Source: Zoroaster sp. YZ-2022 (Eukaryota; Echinodermata; Asteroidea; Forcipulatida; Zoroasteridae). Taken from it: DNA of 64,000 nt. The stretch spans positions 25,520,526 to 25,584,525 of the forward strand of contig CM055831.1 of the NCBI GenBank assembly GCA_029582265.1. Direction: 5' to 3'. Within the stretch, counting starts at the first letter, position 1. Each line of letters begins with the position of its first letter. The notes under the pieces were generated by a model. It was not told the origin of the DNA, did no database searches, and was given only the letters and a program-made list of their open reading frames with translations. Shown one piece after another: positions 44,190-56,583 of the stretch. A program made the translations under genes and the position numbers.

Positions 44190-47100
44190 AAGTACTGTTT
44201 GTATTGGTGTTTTTTATCGATGGTGTCTTTGAGTGTAAATGTGTTGAATTTGTGTCCAACTGTATATCTGGTTGTGCGTTTCCTGTTTTAACATTCCGTT
44301 CTTCCTTTCATTTTGATGTTAAAACTAAGCCTTATTTATTAAATATCATTAGTTTATATTTCACATAGTTGATTTTTTTTTTCCGTATTTCTTTTTATAT
44401 TGTAAGTGGAATGCATTTATTTTGGGCAATTATGATTGTTAAATTTGACTCAATTTAGCCCATGGCTATAAGTTCAAATTGTTTTAATAAACCAATTGAA
44501 TTGTAATATGACCTTATCATGTGGGGTATTATTTGCAGTCAATGAGTTAATCTAAAACTAGCACTCAGATTCCATGCCCTGTTGATCGTGATGATATTGT
44601 CCCTTTAATTAAGAATGCACGTAAAAGAACCCAGAACACTTATCGTGGAAGTGTAAGGGGTTTACCCCGGTGTTTCTGGTTCACATTGCAAGCGCCCTTG
44701 TTTACAGGTTTTCTCAGGCTTTCGAGCTTACAGTGCTTAAGTGCGCTTTTCTGAGGCATCCCTTGGTTTCATTACCAGAAATGATAAATGAAATGAAATA
44801 AATGAAACTGTCAGAAGTAGTTTGTAATTTTAAGAAATGCTGTAGTCATGACTCAGGACAATGATACTGGGGAGTATTCATTTGAAATGATGGGGATTAG
44901 CAGGGAATGTTGGAGGAGGATGGTGGGAGAAGGTCATAAATTATTAACTTAGCTTCAGGGAAGAAGGGACTTTGTTTTAGTTGAATTGGTTTAGTTGGCC
45001 TGAAAATTGGAAAATTCATAAATGCCACAGAGACAGTTTAAACTATAGTTTAGACATTCTGATTTGTTAAGAATTTTATTTTCCAATATGGAGTCAAGTC
45101 TTGAGAAAAGTGTACAAAAAAAAAAACCACATTCCCAATTTTTACAGAAAACATTGGAGTAAATATTCTATTTTGTTCATATAAAATATATAATTTATAT
45201 TTCAATATGTAAATGTTGTATAATTACCAACTTTACATTAAGTTAGCTTTCATATAATAATTTGGTCATTTTGGTCATTTTGTGTTCATGTCATTACTAA
45301 TGCTATACCTTCCCATTAAATGTTTCTTTAACAGTTGAGATGCACCAGCTGCATCTGTGTTTCTGGATGTAAAATGTTCCAGTTTTTGCAATAAAGTTTC
45401 TGTGATACTTGAAGGTAAGCATGTTCAATTTTTAGTGTGTCTCTGAGGATTAAGAATCACTGAGTTGACATTTCAATCAGTTTGCAAACAGTCACTTCAG
45501 GAAAGTGTATTTCTTAGACAATAATCCCTCCTTCCAAAAGAGCCGATATTTAAAAAAAAAAGATTATCGGATCTACTTATTCAATGCCCCAAGGCAAAGT
45601 GGTATAGGTTGTCACCAAGACAACAGTATATGAATGTCATCAAGACAACAGTAAATTATAGAATATCACTAAGACAAAAGTATAATAGGATGTCACCAAG
45701 ACAAAGTTATTAAATATTATCACTAAGACATATAAGTGTCCCCACAAAGCGTCTTGAAAATAGCACACAGCTTGAATCTACTCAAGATTCACCAATTCTC
45801 AAACCTTCCAAAAACCTCGTTTTAAACTCTAAAATGAACAAAATATACACCGAAAAGTTTGAGGTATATCCCAACTCTTCCACAGTACTTCTATAAACCT
45901 CGCATTCTTATAAATTACATTATAATACAAATCTTATACAGCAGGTAAATAAATACCTGCCTTACTGGCGTTCAACAAGGTAATATGTGACCCTCTTTGG
46001 TCCTGACGGCAAATGTTCAGGGAAGAATGTCGTATCCAACCGCCAATTTTTCTTGTTCATTATAACTAATAATGTAATCTTACCTACCCAGTAAGGTGGA
46101 GAACATATGGATGATGATGGACATATACTTCAAATTATTCCAGGATATTTATTTCATGAAAATTCAGGCATTTTTGGTATACGGTGACTTCTTCAGTCAT
46201 GTCAGTCTGATCTTGTCAACTCCCCCATTGTACATGCATATTTTCTGAAGGAGAGGACTTTTTTAAAGGGAAATAAAGTCCGAAAACCATAAAAGTGGAT
46301 TTTAAAGATAGCTTTCACTTTCTGTACCCCCAAAAATCGATAGAATCATTTTTTTTTACTTGTTAATGGTTGCAAAAAATTCGGAAAGAATGTCGTATCC
46401 AACCACCACTTTTTAAGGGTTTCTTGGAATTTTTTTTACAACCACTAACCAGTTAAAAAATGATTGCTTGTACATGTATGGTCGTATTATGTGGTGGTTC
46501 ACACACAGGTACCCAGTGGAGATTAATAAATGGCCGTTGCCCTCACATCGTCAAAATATAGCGCCCTCTGGCATCACCACATCGGAAAAGTTGGCCAAAG
46601 TAAAAGTTACTAACAATCACCTAGTGACAAATCACTAATCAATCTTCTTCCGTGTAAATAATTTTCTTGAAGGTTAAATATCAAGTGAAATATCAAGTGA
46701 AGAACATCATGGTTATAACTTATACTTTATTCAAATATATTATCAAAACCAATGGGTTTAACTTACGGTTCATGGTCAATCTTCCAACATGTCTCCCCTC
46801 TCACCAAAAGTTGGTAAGACCCGCAAAACTTGCCTTGGAAAGCACTCTGATAAAAATGTTGGTATTCACCAACAACCAACAAGCCTGAATGCTTGCTATA
46901 TAAATACATCAAGAGCCTGAAATACTCGGATTTGTATAAAACAAAATATTGCTGCAGCAGAGCCGAGTGTAAGACAGTCCTCATAGATTGAGGTCCAGGA
47001 GACAACTCCCTTCACATTCCTCAAAAACCTACAACCTTTTCCATCTTTTACATCTACATCTCATTTACATCTTCTCATTCAATCTTCAACCCTTCACCTT

Positions 47101-47320
47101 TGACTCTATTCAAACCCAAACTTACCTCATTGATATACAAATTAAACCTATGGGGGTTCCAACTCAGGAATTTGTAACCAGTACTGTGTGCTTTAAAGCT
47201 ATTGTTATTTAATTATACTATGTCAGTCAACCATGGTATTGTTGGTTATGGCACTGGCCCAACTTATACATATTCATATACAAAGTTAAAAATCACTAAT
47301 TATTCATAACTAGCGACCAT
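44190..47320. other. Non-coding left part of unit 3
   Basis: It matches 1-3080. It contains a SINE-like insertion at 44618-44804 (starts CACGTAAAAGAACCCAGAAC, ends in ATGAAATGAAATAAATG, flanked by AATG) that units 1, 2 and 4 lack. The frame-shifted small exon-like segment is at 45335-45414. No supported gene. Confidence 0.5.
44618..44804. mobile_element. SINE 3' fragment inserted in unit 3
   Basis: The empty site TTAATTAAGAATGAAACTGTC is seen in unit 1 near 420. The insert carries CACGTAAAAGAACCCAG and a GAAATG-type simple tail, with AATG at both edges. No ORF. Confidence 0.55.
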
Positions 47321-47578
47321 GGTGCTTGTGTCCTTGAGCAAGACACTTGACCATAATTGCTTCTCTCCACCCAGGGGTAAATGGGTACCTGTGATGAGGG
47401 CAGAGTTGGTTATTGTGTTTGATTAGCCCTGTATGCGCTGAAATGGCAGCAATTGAGCTGTATACTCCCCAGGGAGCTGAGATGGTTTCAGGAATGATTT
47501 ATGAGCCTGATGAGCAGGGGTAATAATATAATGCGCCTTGTGCACCAGTTTGGTGGATACGTGCGCTATATAAGTCCA

Positions 47579-47616
<38 letters not shown>

Positions 47617-47617
47617 G
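47321..47617 (+). mobile_element. SINE copy in unit 3
   Basis: Orthologue of the SINE at 3083, with the longest ATT tract of the three (47578-47617). Confidence 0.7.
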
Positions 47618-47703
47618 GGTAAGAAGGTTTCTCTGTGACAGGTATAACAAGTTTGTTGTTTATCTTACAGTATAAAGTTTTGCATAGTTGGATTTCAAAC
47701 CAT

Positions 47704-48109
47704 TAAAGAATGGTCATTAAGCTTGAACACAGTGCTATAGAATGGTTAATGATATTAAAGAATGGTCATTAGGTTGAACACAGTGCTATAGAATGGTTAA
47801 TGATATTAAAGAATGGTCATTAGGTTGAACACAGTGCTATAGAATGATATTCAAGAATGGTCATTAGGTTGAACACAGTGCTATAGAATGGTTAATGATA
47901 TTCAAGAATGGTCATTAGGTTGAACACAGTGCTATAGAATGGTTAATGATATTAAAGAATGGTCATTAGGTTGAACACAGTGCTATAGAATGGTTAATGA
48001 TATTCAAGAATGGTCATTAGGTTGAACACAGTGCTATAGAATGGTTAATGATATTCAAGAATGGTCATTAGGTTGAACACAGTGCTATAGAATGGTTAAT
48101 GATATTCAG
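47704..48109. repeat. 51-bp satellite array in unit 3, about 8 units
   Basis: Same unit as 3451-5034, and both arrays end in the same ATATTCAGTGTATACTGAC. The TTCAAGAATGG variant, rare in unit 1, dominates here, so the arrays evolved separately after duplication. Confidence 0.93.
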
Positions 48110-48290
48110 TGTATACTGACTAATACCTACACCTTTCATTCATTCACTCACATTATGACTGGAATGGACATAAGCTTTCAACTAATGAAAGTCAAATTCT
48201 AAGCAGCTCTTTTCAAAATACTGAAAAACCTTTTCCTCATTTTTGGAATGTTTTTATGTCAAAGGGAATATCAATTTGTTCTGAACATCT

Positions 48291-49065
48291 GGACAAACTT
48301 TTTTTAAATGCTGCAGAAAGAGATTTATTTCATGTGCAACTGACATAAACAAAATAATACAAAGTAAAAATTGTGTTTTCCAACCAACCCTAGAATTTTT
48401 GCTGTCAAAATTTGTAAGGATCGAGAGACCTATTGCACATAGAACCATTTTTCTGATGCACAAACATCTAAACTTATTATTTCCACAGAAAGAGCTCTTG
48501 TGTTAACGCTGCCTGAGGGAGCCTAGACCCAATGATGTCACCCCTGCAGTACCCACTGCATGATGTCATTGTACCCAGTCACCCCTGCAGTACCCACTGC
48601 ATGATGTCATTGTACCCAGTCACCCCTGCAGTACCCACTGCATGATGTCATTGTACCCAGTCACCCCTGCAGTACCCACTGCATGATGTCACAAACTTTT
48701 TAAAAATTCTGCAGAAAGAGATTTATTTCATGTGCAACTGACATAAACAAAATAATACAAAGTAAAAATTGTGTTTTCCAACCAACCCTAGAATTTTTGC
48801 TGTCAAAATTTGTAAGGATCGAGAGACCTATTGCACATAGAACCATTTTTCTGATGCACAAACATCTAAACTTATTATTTCCACAGAAAGAGCTCTTGTG
48901 TTAACGCTGCCTGAGGGAGCCTAGACCCAATGATGTCACCCCTGCAGTACCCACTGCATGATGTCATTGTACCCAGTCACCCCTGCAGTACCGACTGCAT
49001 GATGTCATTGTACCCAGTCACCCCTGCAGTACCCGCTGCATGATTTCATTGTACCCAGTCTCTCC
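48291..49065. repeat. About 400-bp segment duplicated in tandem, with 41-bp repeats
   Basis: The block beginning ACAAACTTTTTTTAAATGCT at 48291 and containing CCAACCAACCCTAGAATTTT is repeated from 48692. Each copy is followed by three or four 41-bp units (48530-48690 and 48930-49060). Unit 1 has one block followed by eight units. The breakpoint lies inside a 41-bp unit (GCATGATGTCACAAAC). Confidence 0.85.
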
Positions 49066-51523
49066 TTAAGCGTGACTCCTAGATGATACTCCATACAGCT
49101 GATGAAGCCAGTATGATGAAGTACAGGAACAGATGATGGTTCATCTATGATGTAAGTCCTCAGTCCTGACCATAGGGACATCAGAACATAGTGAAAAGTG
49201 GGGGACCAGGGGTGGAACAAAAAAAGTTTGGGGAGGAAGGAAACGACATTACTTTTTACATCGCATGCCAGATATGTACCCCCACCAGCAAGATGTACAT
49301 TCAGATTTAGTGGATATAAAATGTACTTTAATCTAAAATGAACATTCCAGATATTGAATTTGTAGAAATAGTTTCAATTCTTTAATTTTTTAATAACGAA
49401 TTTAACTGTCAGAAATATTTGTATATAATATTATTTGAATCACTGACTTATTGGAATGAACTGTGACAGAGACAAACATTGTGTTTGTTGTTGTTTTGCC
49501 TTTGAGAATGATTCGTTTGAGGAAAAAAAATTCAAAAATATTTTGCAAACATTTCCTATACATGTATACACAGTTGGAACATATTTCACATGCCCTAAAC
49601 CCCTCCCTTCGGCTTATGGGCCTTTCATACCCATTGCAAAGATATGACTTCTAGTTTCTTGAGATGAATTATAATTTCTTAACTAAAGAATTGAACATTT
49701 GTTGATAAGCTGGATGTTATGTATAGTTTTAGTTATACAGAAATAATGCACTATGTAAACTTCTTAACTATTTCCTTTGACATAAATTTAGAATTGAGTT
49801 TTATCTCACACACAGTTTAAATGGTCCTACATGTATGCAATAAGTAACACATGGATGTACAGTGTATTGTTTTATACTTGACAGACTGATACTTGAAGAT
49901 CAATTAGCTGATAAGGGTATGATAGTCAAATGACTTACAGCAGATTCTTAGTAAGAACTGAGTCATCAGAACATACTTCAAATACAGGACTTATGTATTT
50001 TGATTCACATTTACAATAAAGCTACTTCATTCTTCAGTTGGCAAATAATTCTAACATTTGATTAACCTCATAATTTGGTTTCTTTTCATCCCATATATAG
50101 AAATAATTGTGACAATATCAGTTTATTTTGATGAAGAAAGCAACAAGGATGTGAACTACAATAATAATGAAACATACATGTAAGTAAACATTATAAGTTA
50201 AGAGATTTGATTTATTGACATCACTCAACTGAGGAGGGAGATTGTGGGAACAAACAATGAATTGACTTGTTATAATAGTTTTGATAAACCTGATTGGAGA
50301 CAAATAAATTACAATCTGATCCAATAAATGTCAATTAAATGCAAATTTAATTAAATCAACAGTAAAAACTTAATAATAGTCTGTAGATTATGCTCCTAAA
50401 TTAAAGGAGGGAATTTGAAGAAAACAAGATCTGCAATATTTATGTTGAAAATTAATTATCAAAGACACATAGACTGTAGATTTGAGTTATTTCATTGATG
50501 TATGGAAATGAAAACTATCAGAAAAAGAATACGATTGACCAAAATAACAATTTCCACTGGGTTCAAAGATGAAAGCACTTTAAACAACAACATTTCCCAG
50601 GATGCTTGATACTTGGACCAACTTTACACCAATTAAGTTTGAATGTAATAATTTGTTCATTTGATAATCTAGTTATTACCAATGTTGATTTGATCAATTA
50701 TTTGATCAAATAAAATGATGAGATAAAAGAATACAAAATGAAACCCTACCATCTAAAACACTTTAGGTAGGTTTTAGTTGATGAAAGTATGGTGAAAGTT
50801 ATCAGGTGATAACCTTCATCTTGTAGAGTCATTGAAGACTCTACAAGAGACTGCATGGATCCAAATGGAATCATCCTCATTGATAATGTACAGTGCTTAG
50901 TGATGATGATGAATAAAGGTCACTTAGTATTTATATCAACCAACTTCTACAGGATATTATTAAATAACACAATACCCAAAGCAGGGAGGAGGGGGCTTCA
51001 TCCCCCAAGGCCTCCTAGATCTGCCATTGGAAGTTATTGGGGCTTGGGACAGGAAAACCTCAAAACAGTTTGTTCATTGCAATATATACAATTAAGCTTA
51101 TTACACAATTGATGAAGATTATCATTTGTAAAAGTGTTCAATATAATGTATAAAGCTAATTATGAATACTTATTTTTTAAAGTGTACAATAATCATATAT
51201 GTTGAAAAGTAAATTTAAATCAAGACAAATGAAGCTACTCTTTTGTAATTTCACAAATTATTATGTTGAATTAGTTATGAGATTAAGAGTCATGGGTTTC
51301 CTGAAGGTAATTCTGTCTGGAATGGGACAGAAATGATTGCATAGAAACCTACAGTGCTTTGGTTAGAAACTGTGAATGAGATTTCACAACTTGTTTCCAA
51401 ATGAAACATTGACTGGTCAATTGTTTATATGCAATTCTTGATTGTCATTTAGTATTCATGCACATGATGACATTTTACAAACAGTGTATCAAGAATGTAC
51501 TATTCATTTTTATTTCCCTCCAG
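49066..51523. other. Non-coding middle part of unit 3
   Basis: It matches 5807-9001 without the 713-bp element. It contains the conserved hairpin near 50818 and no supported gene. Short ORFs at 49456-49654 correspond to 6202-6384 in unit 1 but are frame-shifted between copies. Confidence 0.5.
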
Positions 51524-51635
51524 GTTGACAGCATGACAACCCTTCTAATTGACCTGATCAGAGGTCAACAAGAAACAGTCTCATCAAGAAACATCCTCAA
51601 CCAAGAGAGATCAGCTCAGGATGCTCCAACAAAAG
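51524..51635 (+). other. Candidate internal exon, plus strand (unit 3)
   Basis: Counterpart of 9002-9113; both splice signals are intact and one residue differs (A to S, VSSRNILNQ). Confidence 0.35.
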
Positions 51636-52444
51636 GTAAGAGGAAGAAAATTTTACTTGTATAAGGTGCAGCTCAGGTGTAGAATATAACCTTTCCATTA
51701 TGCAACTCTGTACAAGGGTGGATCCAGAGGGGGAAAAGAGAGGGTATAGACCTTTCTTTTGCTGTGTCACAATTGTAGTTTTTGTCAACTGGTGATTGGC
51801 AAACAATGGGTGACCATCAGTGAAAACAAAGAAAGTATTGACAAGATATTGACATATGAATAATTAAAGAGTAACATTTACAAATCAACAGACAATGTCA
51901 AAAGCAAAATGAGGAGAACTCCCTCTTAAAGATGCATCATATATTTTTTCATCAGTGATTCATGGCAATTTTTTTATCTGAAAATTACTATTTTCCTTGT
52001 AAAAAAAGGCATCAAAATATGCAAAAATTACAAATGAAATATTAAAAAGCATCAGAGCCATGTTTACAGTGATAAAGTTATGAAATGAATTGATGACAGG
52101 ACCTGTCATTAATTCATTTAGGTACTTAGATAAACCATGCTTCTTGGACATTTGTCTTGTGAAATATTTCTTTTTAAAAGATGTATCACCGATATTTTAC
52201 TGGTAATTTTTGTTTTCATCAAAACAGCAACAATTTCCTGAGTGAAGATTTCATTGTCAATGAATTTATGCTCTGTATCTCTTGTCATGTCAAACATTAA
52301 TAATAAATGATACAAGATTAATTCTATAGAGTGACATTGATACTCAAGATTCTACATTACATGTTTGGGTAACATATCTTGACGAGGACATTTCACCATT
52401 ATGATGATAAGGGAGATTGCCAGTCAGCAGCATGTTGGATTACA

Positions 52445-53064
52445 TCACATTATGTGATATATCTTCACTGAGTTGCAGTCTGCTGCTACCAGCTGATGCC
52501 CATCTGCAGTGAATGTGATTCCCCTGGGCCAGTACAGACCCTGAGCTATACATGAGATGAATCTACCTTCATCATCATAATGGTGAATATGACCAGTGTT
52601 ATCATCCCCATTGTGCACTGCAATGTATATGCCTGATCTGTCACAGCATACACCTCTGCAGTATTCAACTTCCTGACCATTGATTATTGGTTTGATTGTG
52701 AGTAATGTACCATTGCTATCAACAATGTCTACTTGATGTTGGTCAAAACCACTGACTACAACTCTATTATTATTATCAATGGCCAGGAAGTGAGGTGCTG
52801 TCTTGACTGGCATAGTGTGAATGAGCGAGCCATCAGTGGGGCTGTGCTCGCTCACCACCATCCTCTTCATATCACCTATTATGATGTTACCCTTATTATT
52901 TACTGCTACACTTTGGAGGTCCACTGCTGTCTTCCCTACCTCACTATGAGGCACTGTGTGGAAGTCAAAGGCAAGTGTGCCATCATTGTTGTACATCTTG
53001 ATGACATTGTTGGTACCGTCCACAACCACTAAGTGATTGTGTATAGCTGCAATGTCATATGGAT
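52445..53064 (-). CDS. TRIM-NHL protein copy 3, coding exon 2 (NHL propeller)
   Basis: Acceptor TTTTTCCAG before 53064, with the same split codon as copy 2 (GAT, DPYDIAATHNH). The 620-base exon ends VKIYHIM. One serine codon is missing in SNGTLLTIKP. Copy-specific loop residues are DLQSVAV, GDMKRMV, MPVKTAPHF, SGFDQHQ, EYCRGVC, LYWPRGITF and ADCNS. The product with exon 1 is 636 aa. The frame is intact throughout. Confidence 0.88.
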
Positions 53065-55282
53065 CTGGAAAAATAATAATAATAGAGATAACACAGCACA
53101 GTGATATAACAATTATGTGTGTTATGTTTTATGAGCTGAACATTAAATGAAGATATTTCTACATATTTTGACATGAAGGCTATACATGTACAAAGGGATT
53201 CACAAACAGCCAATGTTCACTTTGAACCTTTGAACTGTCATGATTTATTATTTACTATTTATTTCAGCCAATCTCATCTTCAGAAAAAAAAATAGGCTAA
53301 ATTGTGGAGTGCCATGGTCGAGTGGTTTAGTGCATCGGATTTGTGTTCTGATGGCCGAGTCGTCAGAATATATACTCTGAAATATACTCTGTTAGAAGAT
53401 GCTTCAATAACCCTTGTGACACCCTTGCTAACACATGTCATGTTACCACGTGTATTTACAACATATGTACATCATGTGTTTTTAAGTTGTGATGACTCCT
53501 CAGTGACAAAAAATATATTTTGGAGAAATAAAATGTTATCCATCTCACACAAGAATATTTCTTTTTCAGTAAACCTTTAAAAGGCTATTTTCTCTGAACC
53601 ATGTTATATGTGTACTCTTGCTTACTTTTATTCAGAGTAACTTAATTTAAACTGGTCAGATGCCATGATCATTTGGTCTGTCAATGCATAGGGTATGTCA
53701 ACGAGTTGTTTGCTTTTATTCAGAGTAACTTTAAACTGGTCAGATGCCATGATCATTTGGTCTGTCAATGCATAGGGTATGTCAATGAGTTGTTTGCTTT
53801 TATTCAGAGTAACTTTAAACTGGTCAGATGCCGTGATCATTTGGTCTGTCAATTCATAGGGTATGTCAATGAGTTGTTTGCTTTTATTCAGAGTAACTTT
53901 AAACTGGTCAGATGCCGTGATCATTTGGTCTGTCAATGCATAGGGTATGTCAATGAGTTGTTTGCTTTTATTCAGAGTAACTTTAAACTGGTCAGATGCC
54001 ATGATCATTTGGTCTGTCAATGCATAGGGTATGTCAATGAGTTGTTTGCTTTTATTCAGAGTAACTTTAAACTGGTCAGATGCCATGATCATTTTGGTCT
54101 GTCAATTCATAGGGTATGTCAATGAGTTGTTTACTTTTATTCAGAGTAACTTTAAACTGGTCAGATGCCATGATCATTCGGTCTATCAATGCATAGGGTA
54201 TGTCAATAAGTTGTTTACTTGCATGTTGAACAACATCATTAAGTGTCATGTTGACGAATTCAGTAAGTGGTGCAGTTATTTATTGGCAATCTTTTGAAAA
54301 ATGTGTGCTCCAAATGAGTTTGCTTTAAGTTACAAAGCACACCCAAGGTCTCGTCAAGCTTTTATGGCTGGCAGGAAATTCAGGAAATTCACTTTGGAAT
54401 TCTGGAAAGCATTCCATAAAGTTCTGGCTGGAAAACAGACACAATCTGGTGATAATTCTGGTCTATGGCTCTCTGCCAAACAACTGAAGTTAAATCATTA
54501 AATAATTTCCCAAATTAAAGATGAAATTTAAGGAGAAAAGTATGGATCGATGTTGCTAACAGACGACTGACTATATGAAAACACAACAACCCTTTATGCT
54601 GCTACCCATGCCATGTTTATTGAACCTCCACTGATGTGTTGCATTTACATACTTAAACAGCAGTGTGTTCTTTTTGCAAATTGACTGAAAGCCGCATGGA
54701 CTGATGTATAAATGAATACAGTCTTTGTTAACCCTCCTACTATAGCTGTACTTTAATGGCAAGTAGCTATAGAGGTCAAAATCAGTCTACTGACTGTTTT
54801 AACTGTTGACCCAAATTTGTACACAGGGGCATTTTTAACTGTTTTTTTTATAGTCATTTTGACCACCCTGAACAATACCAGACAATGCTTTTACCAGTCA
54901 AAAACGGTTGACTCATTTTGACCTATAAATGTACTTACTACACAGCGATATACCTTGGCAAGTATATCAACATTTTGACTGATTTTGACTCTTGCAGTTA
55001 TAGAAGGGTTAAAGAATGGTTTAGAATATCTCTTGAAGTTCACTTGTAATCCTACAGGGGTATTGTCTTTGTTTGGGGCTGTTGTTTCTTTATCACTGTT
55101 GTTCGCTCGTTACAAATATTTTTTTATACTGTTCCATTTTTCTTAAATTGTTTGTTTTATTTGTAGCTTTGTGAATTTGACGTGTGAAATCTTTTATAGT
55201 TTGATGAAAATCTTGTTTATACAGTATGCACTGTACTACACTACATGCTATTGAATGCATAATGTGTACATAAGAAACTTAC
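53065..55282 (-). other. Intron of TRIM-NHL copy 3
   Basis: Longer than in the other copies because of the 84-bp array (about 53621-54170). It holds a tRNA-like SINE head (about 53306-53390) and the old MITE (about 54729-55010). The ORF on the plus strand at 54301-54501 and the minus-strand frames over the same DNA both look protein-like in places, so coding cannot be assigned. Confidence 0.5.
53621..54170. repeat. 84-bp tandem repeat, six to seven units, in intron of copy 3
   Basis: Unit contains GCTTTTATTCAGAGTAACTT, AACTGGTCAGATGCCATGAT and GGGTATGTCAATGAGTTGTT. Being 28 codons long, it leaves open frames on both strands; the minus frame repeats a motif including SKQLIDIPYALTDQ and ASDQFKVTLNK. 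Units 1 and 2 have a single copy at the same place (about 11500 and 38669). Confidence 0.93.
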
Positions 55283-56573
55283 CTCCTTGTATTGGAATGG
55301 TTCTTTTCTGATGTCCCTTGGTGCTGCAGATTGCCAGACTCCCGTTACCCCAGTCTGACACTGCAATCTCATCACCAGGTTGACAAGCAGCAATACCCCT
55401 AGCCTCATCAAAGTCTCCTGAACCAAATTCACCACACAGCTCCCACTTGGGTTCCTGCAGCTCCACCTTGCCAAGATTGATATCACCAACCCTCTGACTC
55501 TCCTTGAATCTCAGATGGCAAAGCTTGTGATCAATTTTGGGAAGACTTTGACTGCTGAGAAATTTCAAGTCCTTGCTGATAGTGGGATAGAGTGCAAGGA
55601 AGTCAGGATCTGATGAATTATTGGTGACATCTTTGGCGGTCTCCAGTGAATGCTGTATTTGTTGTGAGATTACACTCACTGTTTGCTCATATTCATCCAA
55701 TTTGTTGTTCTGATCTTTGTGGAGGTTTTTGATTTCATCAATGATGCAACTCTCTTGAGCTGTTACCTCAGCCCTGATCTCATCAGCTCTGTTCTTCACC
55801 TCTGCCATGGTTCTTTCAACTGTGATGCCGAGTTTGTCTTTCATTGTTGAGGCTGTTGCTAGAGATTGTTCAAGTTCCTTGAGAACTCCTTCAAGGAGAG
55901 TAAAGAATTGAGCCAATGACTGTTTATATGTGGATGAGGCTTGGTTGCAATCAATGTACTCATGTTGTGGTTTACAGTGGTCTAGGACGGTGCAATCTCG
56001 GCAAATCAACTTGTCACATGTTACACAATAGAACCGTGTCACTTCACCCTCATGTGTTTGGCATTCTGGTCGACATTTTTGTTTTGTCTCTTTTATTGTT
56101 ATTTTCCCCTGAATAAAGTCCTCCAAAGTAGCAATGGTATGATTGGACAATGCAGGAATATTCTGGTGTATTTTGTAGCAGTTTGCACAGATATACTTTG
56201 GGCAGTCCAGACAGCGATGCGTAGCCTCATTTCCCTCATTGCATAATTCACAGGTAAGCTTTGTGTTGCCTGATGAGCTGACCAACTTCTGTTGCAATGT
56301 GATCTCCTCAACAAGACCAATTAGATAGAAGTTGGTCTTGAGGCCTGGAACACCCATCGTAGGAAGTTGTGTCTCCCGTCGACACAAAGGACAAGGAATC
56401 ATGACAGCATCCTTGTATTTGGTAGTGTGGTATTCATATAAACAGTTTTCACAGAAGCTGTGGACACAGTCCAATATTTTGGGTTGTCTGTACACCTCTT
56501 TGCAAATACTGCACTCATGATCCTTGCTGATTTTCTCGAGAGCTGAACCCAATGTTGGTTTAGAAGTAGCCAT
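55283..56573 (-). CDS. TRIM-NHL protein copy 3, coding exon 1 (RING, B-boxes, coiled coil)
   Basis: Same domains as copies 1 and 2 and all zinc ligands kept. One leucine codon just before the first RING cysteine is missing (SKDHECSIC against SKDHLECSIC). This is the most divergent copy in B-box 2 (EGEVTRFYC and CRDCTVLDHC against EGELAWFYC and CQICTVLDHC). In the first NHL blade it reads FDEARGIAA and SDWGNGSLAICS. The exon ends at the same CAAGGAG before GTAAG, so phase with exon 2 is preserved. The function inferred is as for copy 1. Confidence 0.92.
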
Positions 56574-56583
56574 TTCTATAGAT

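Noticed and set aside
43635..44368. Series of hydrophobic ORFs, also at 61012-61914, resembling multi-pass membrane proteins
   Set aside because: They lie on the 67/68-bp minisatellite. The motif recurs in all frames because the unit is T/G-rich and lacks stops; no start context or conservation beyond the repeat.
53673..54125. 150-codon plus-strand ORF with repeats (CIGYVNELFAFIQSNFKLVR)
   Set aside because: Shadow of the 84-bp tandem repeat, which is open on both strands because 84 is divisible by three.
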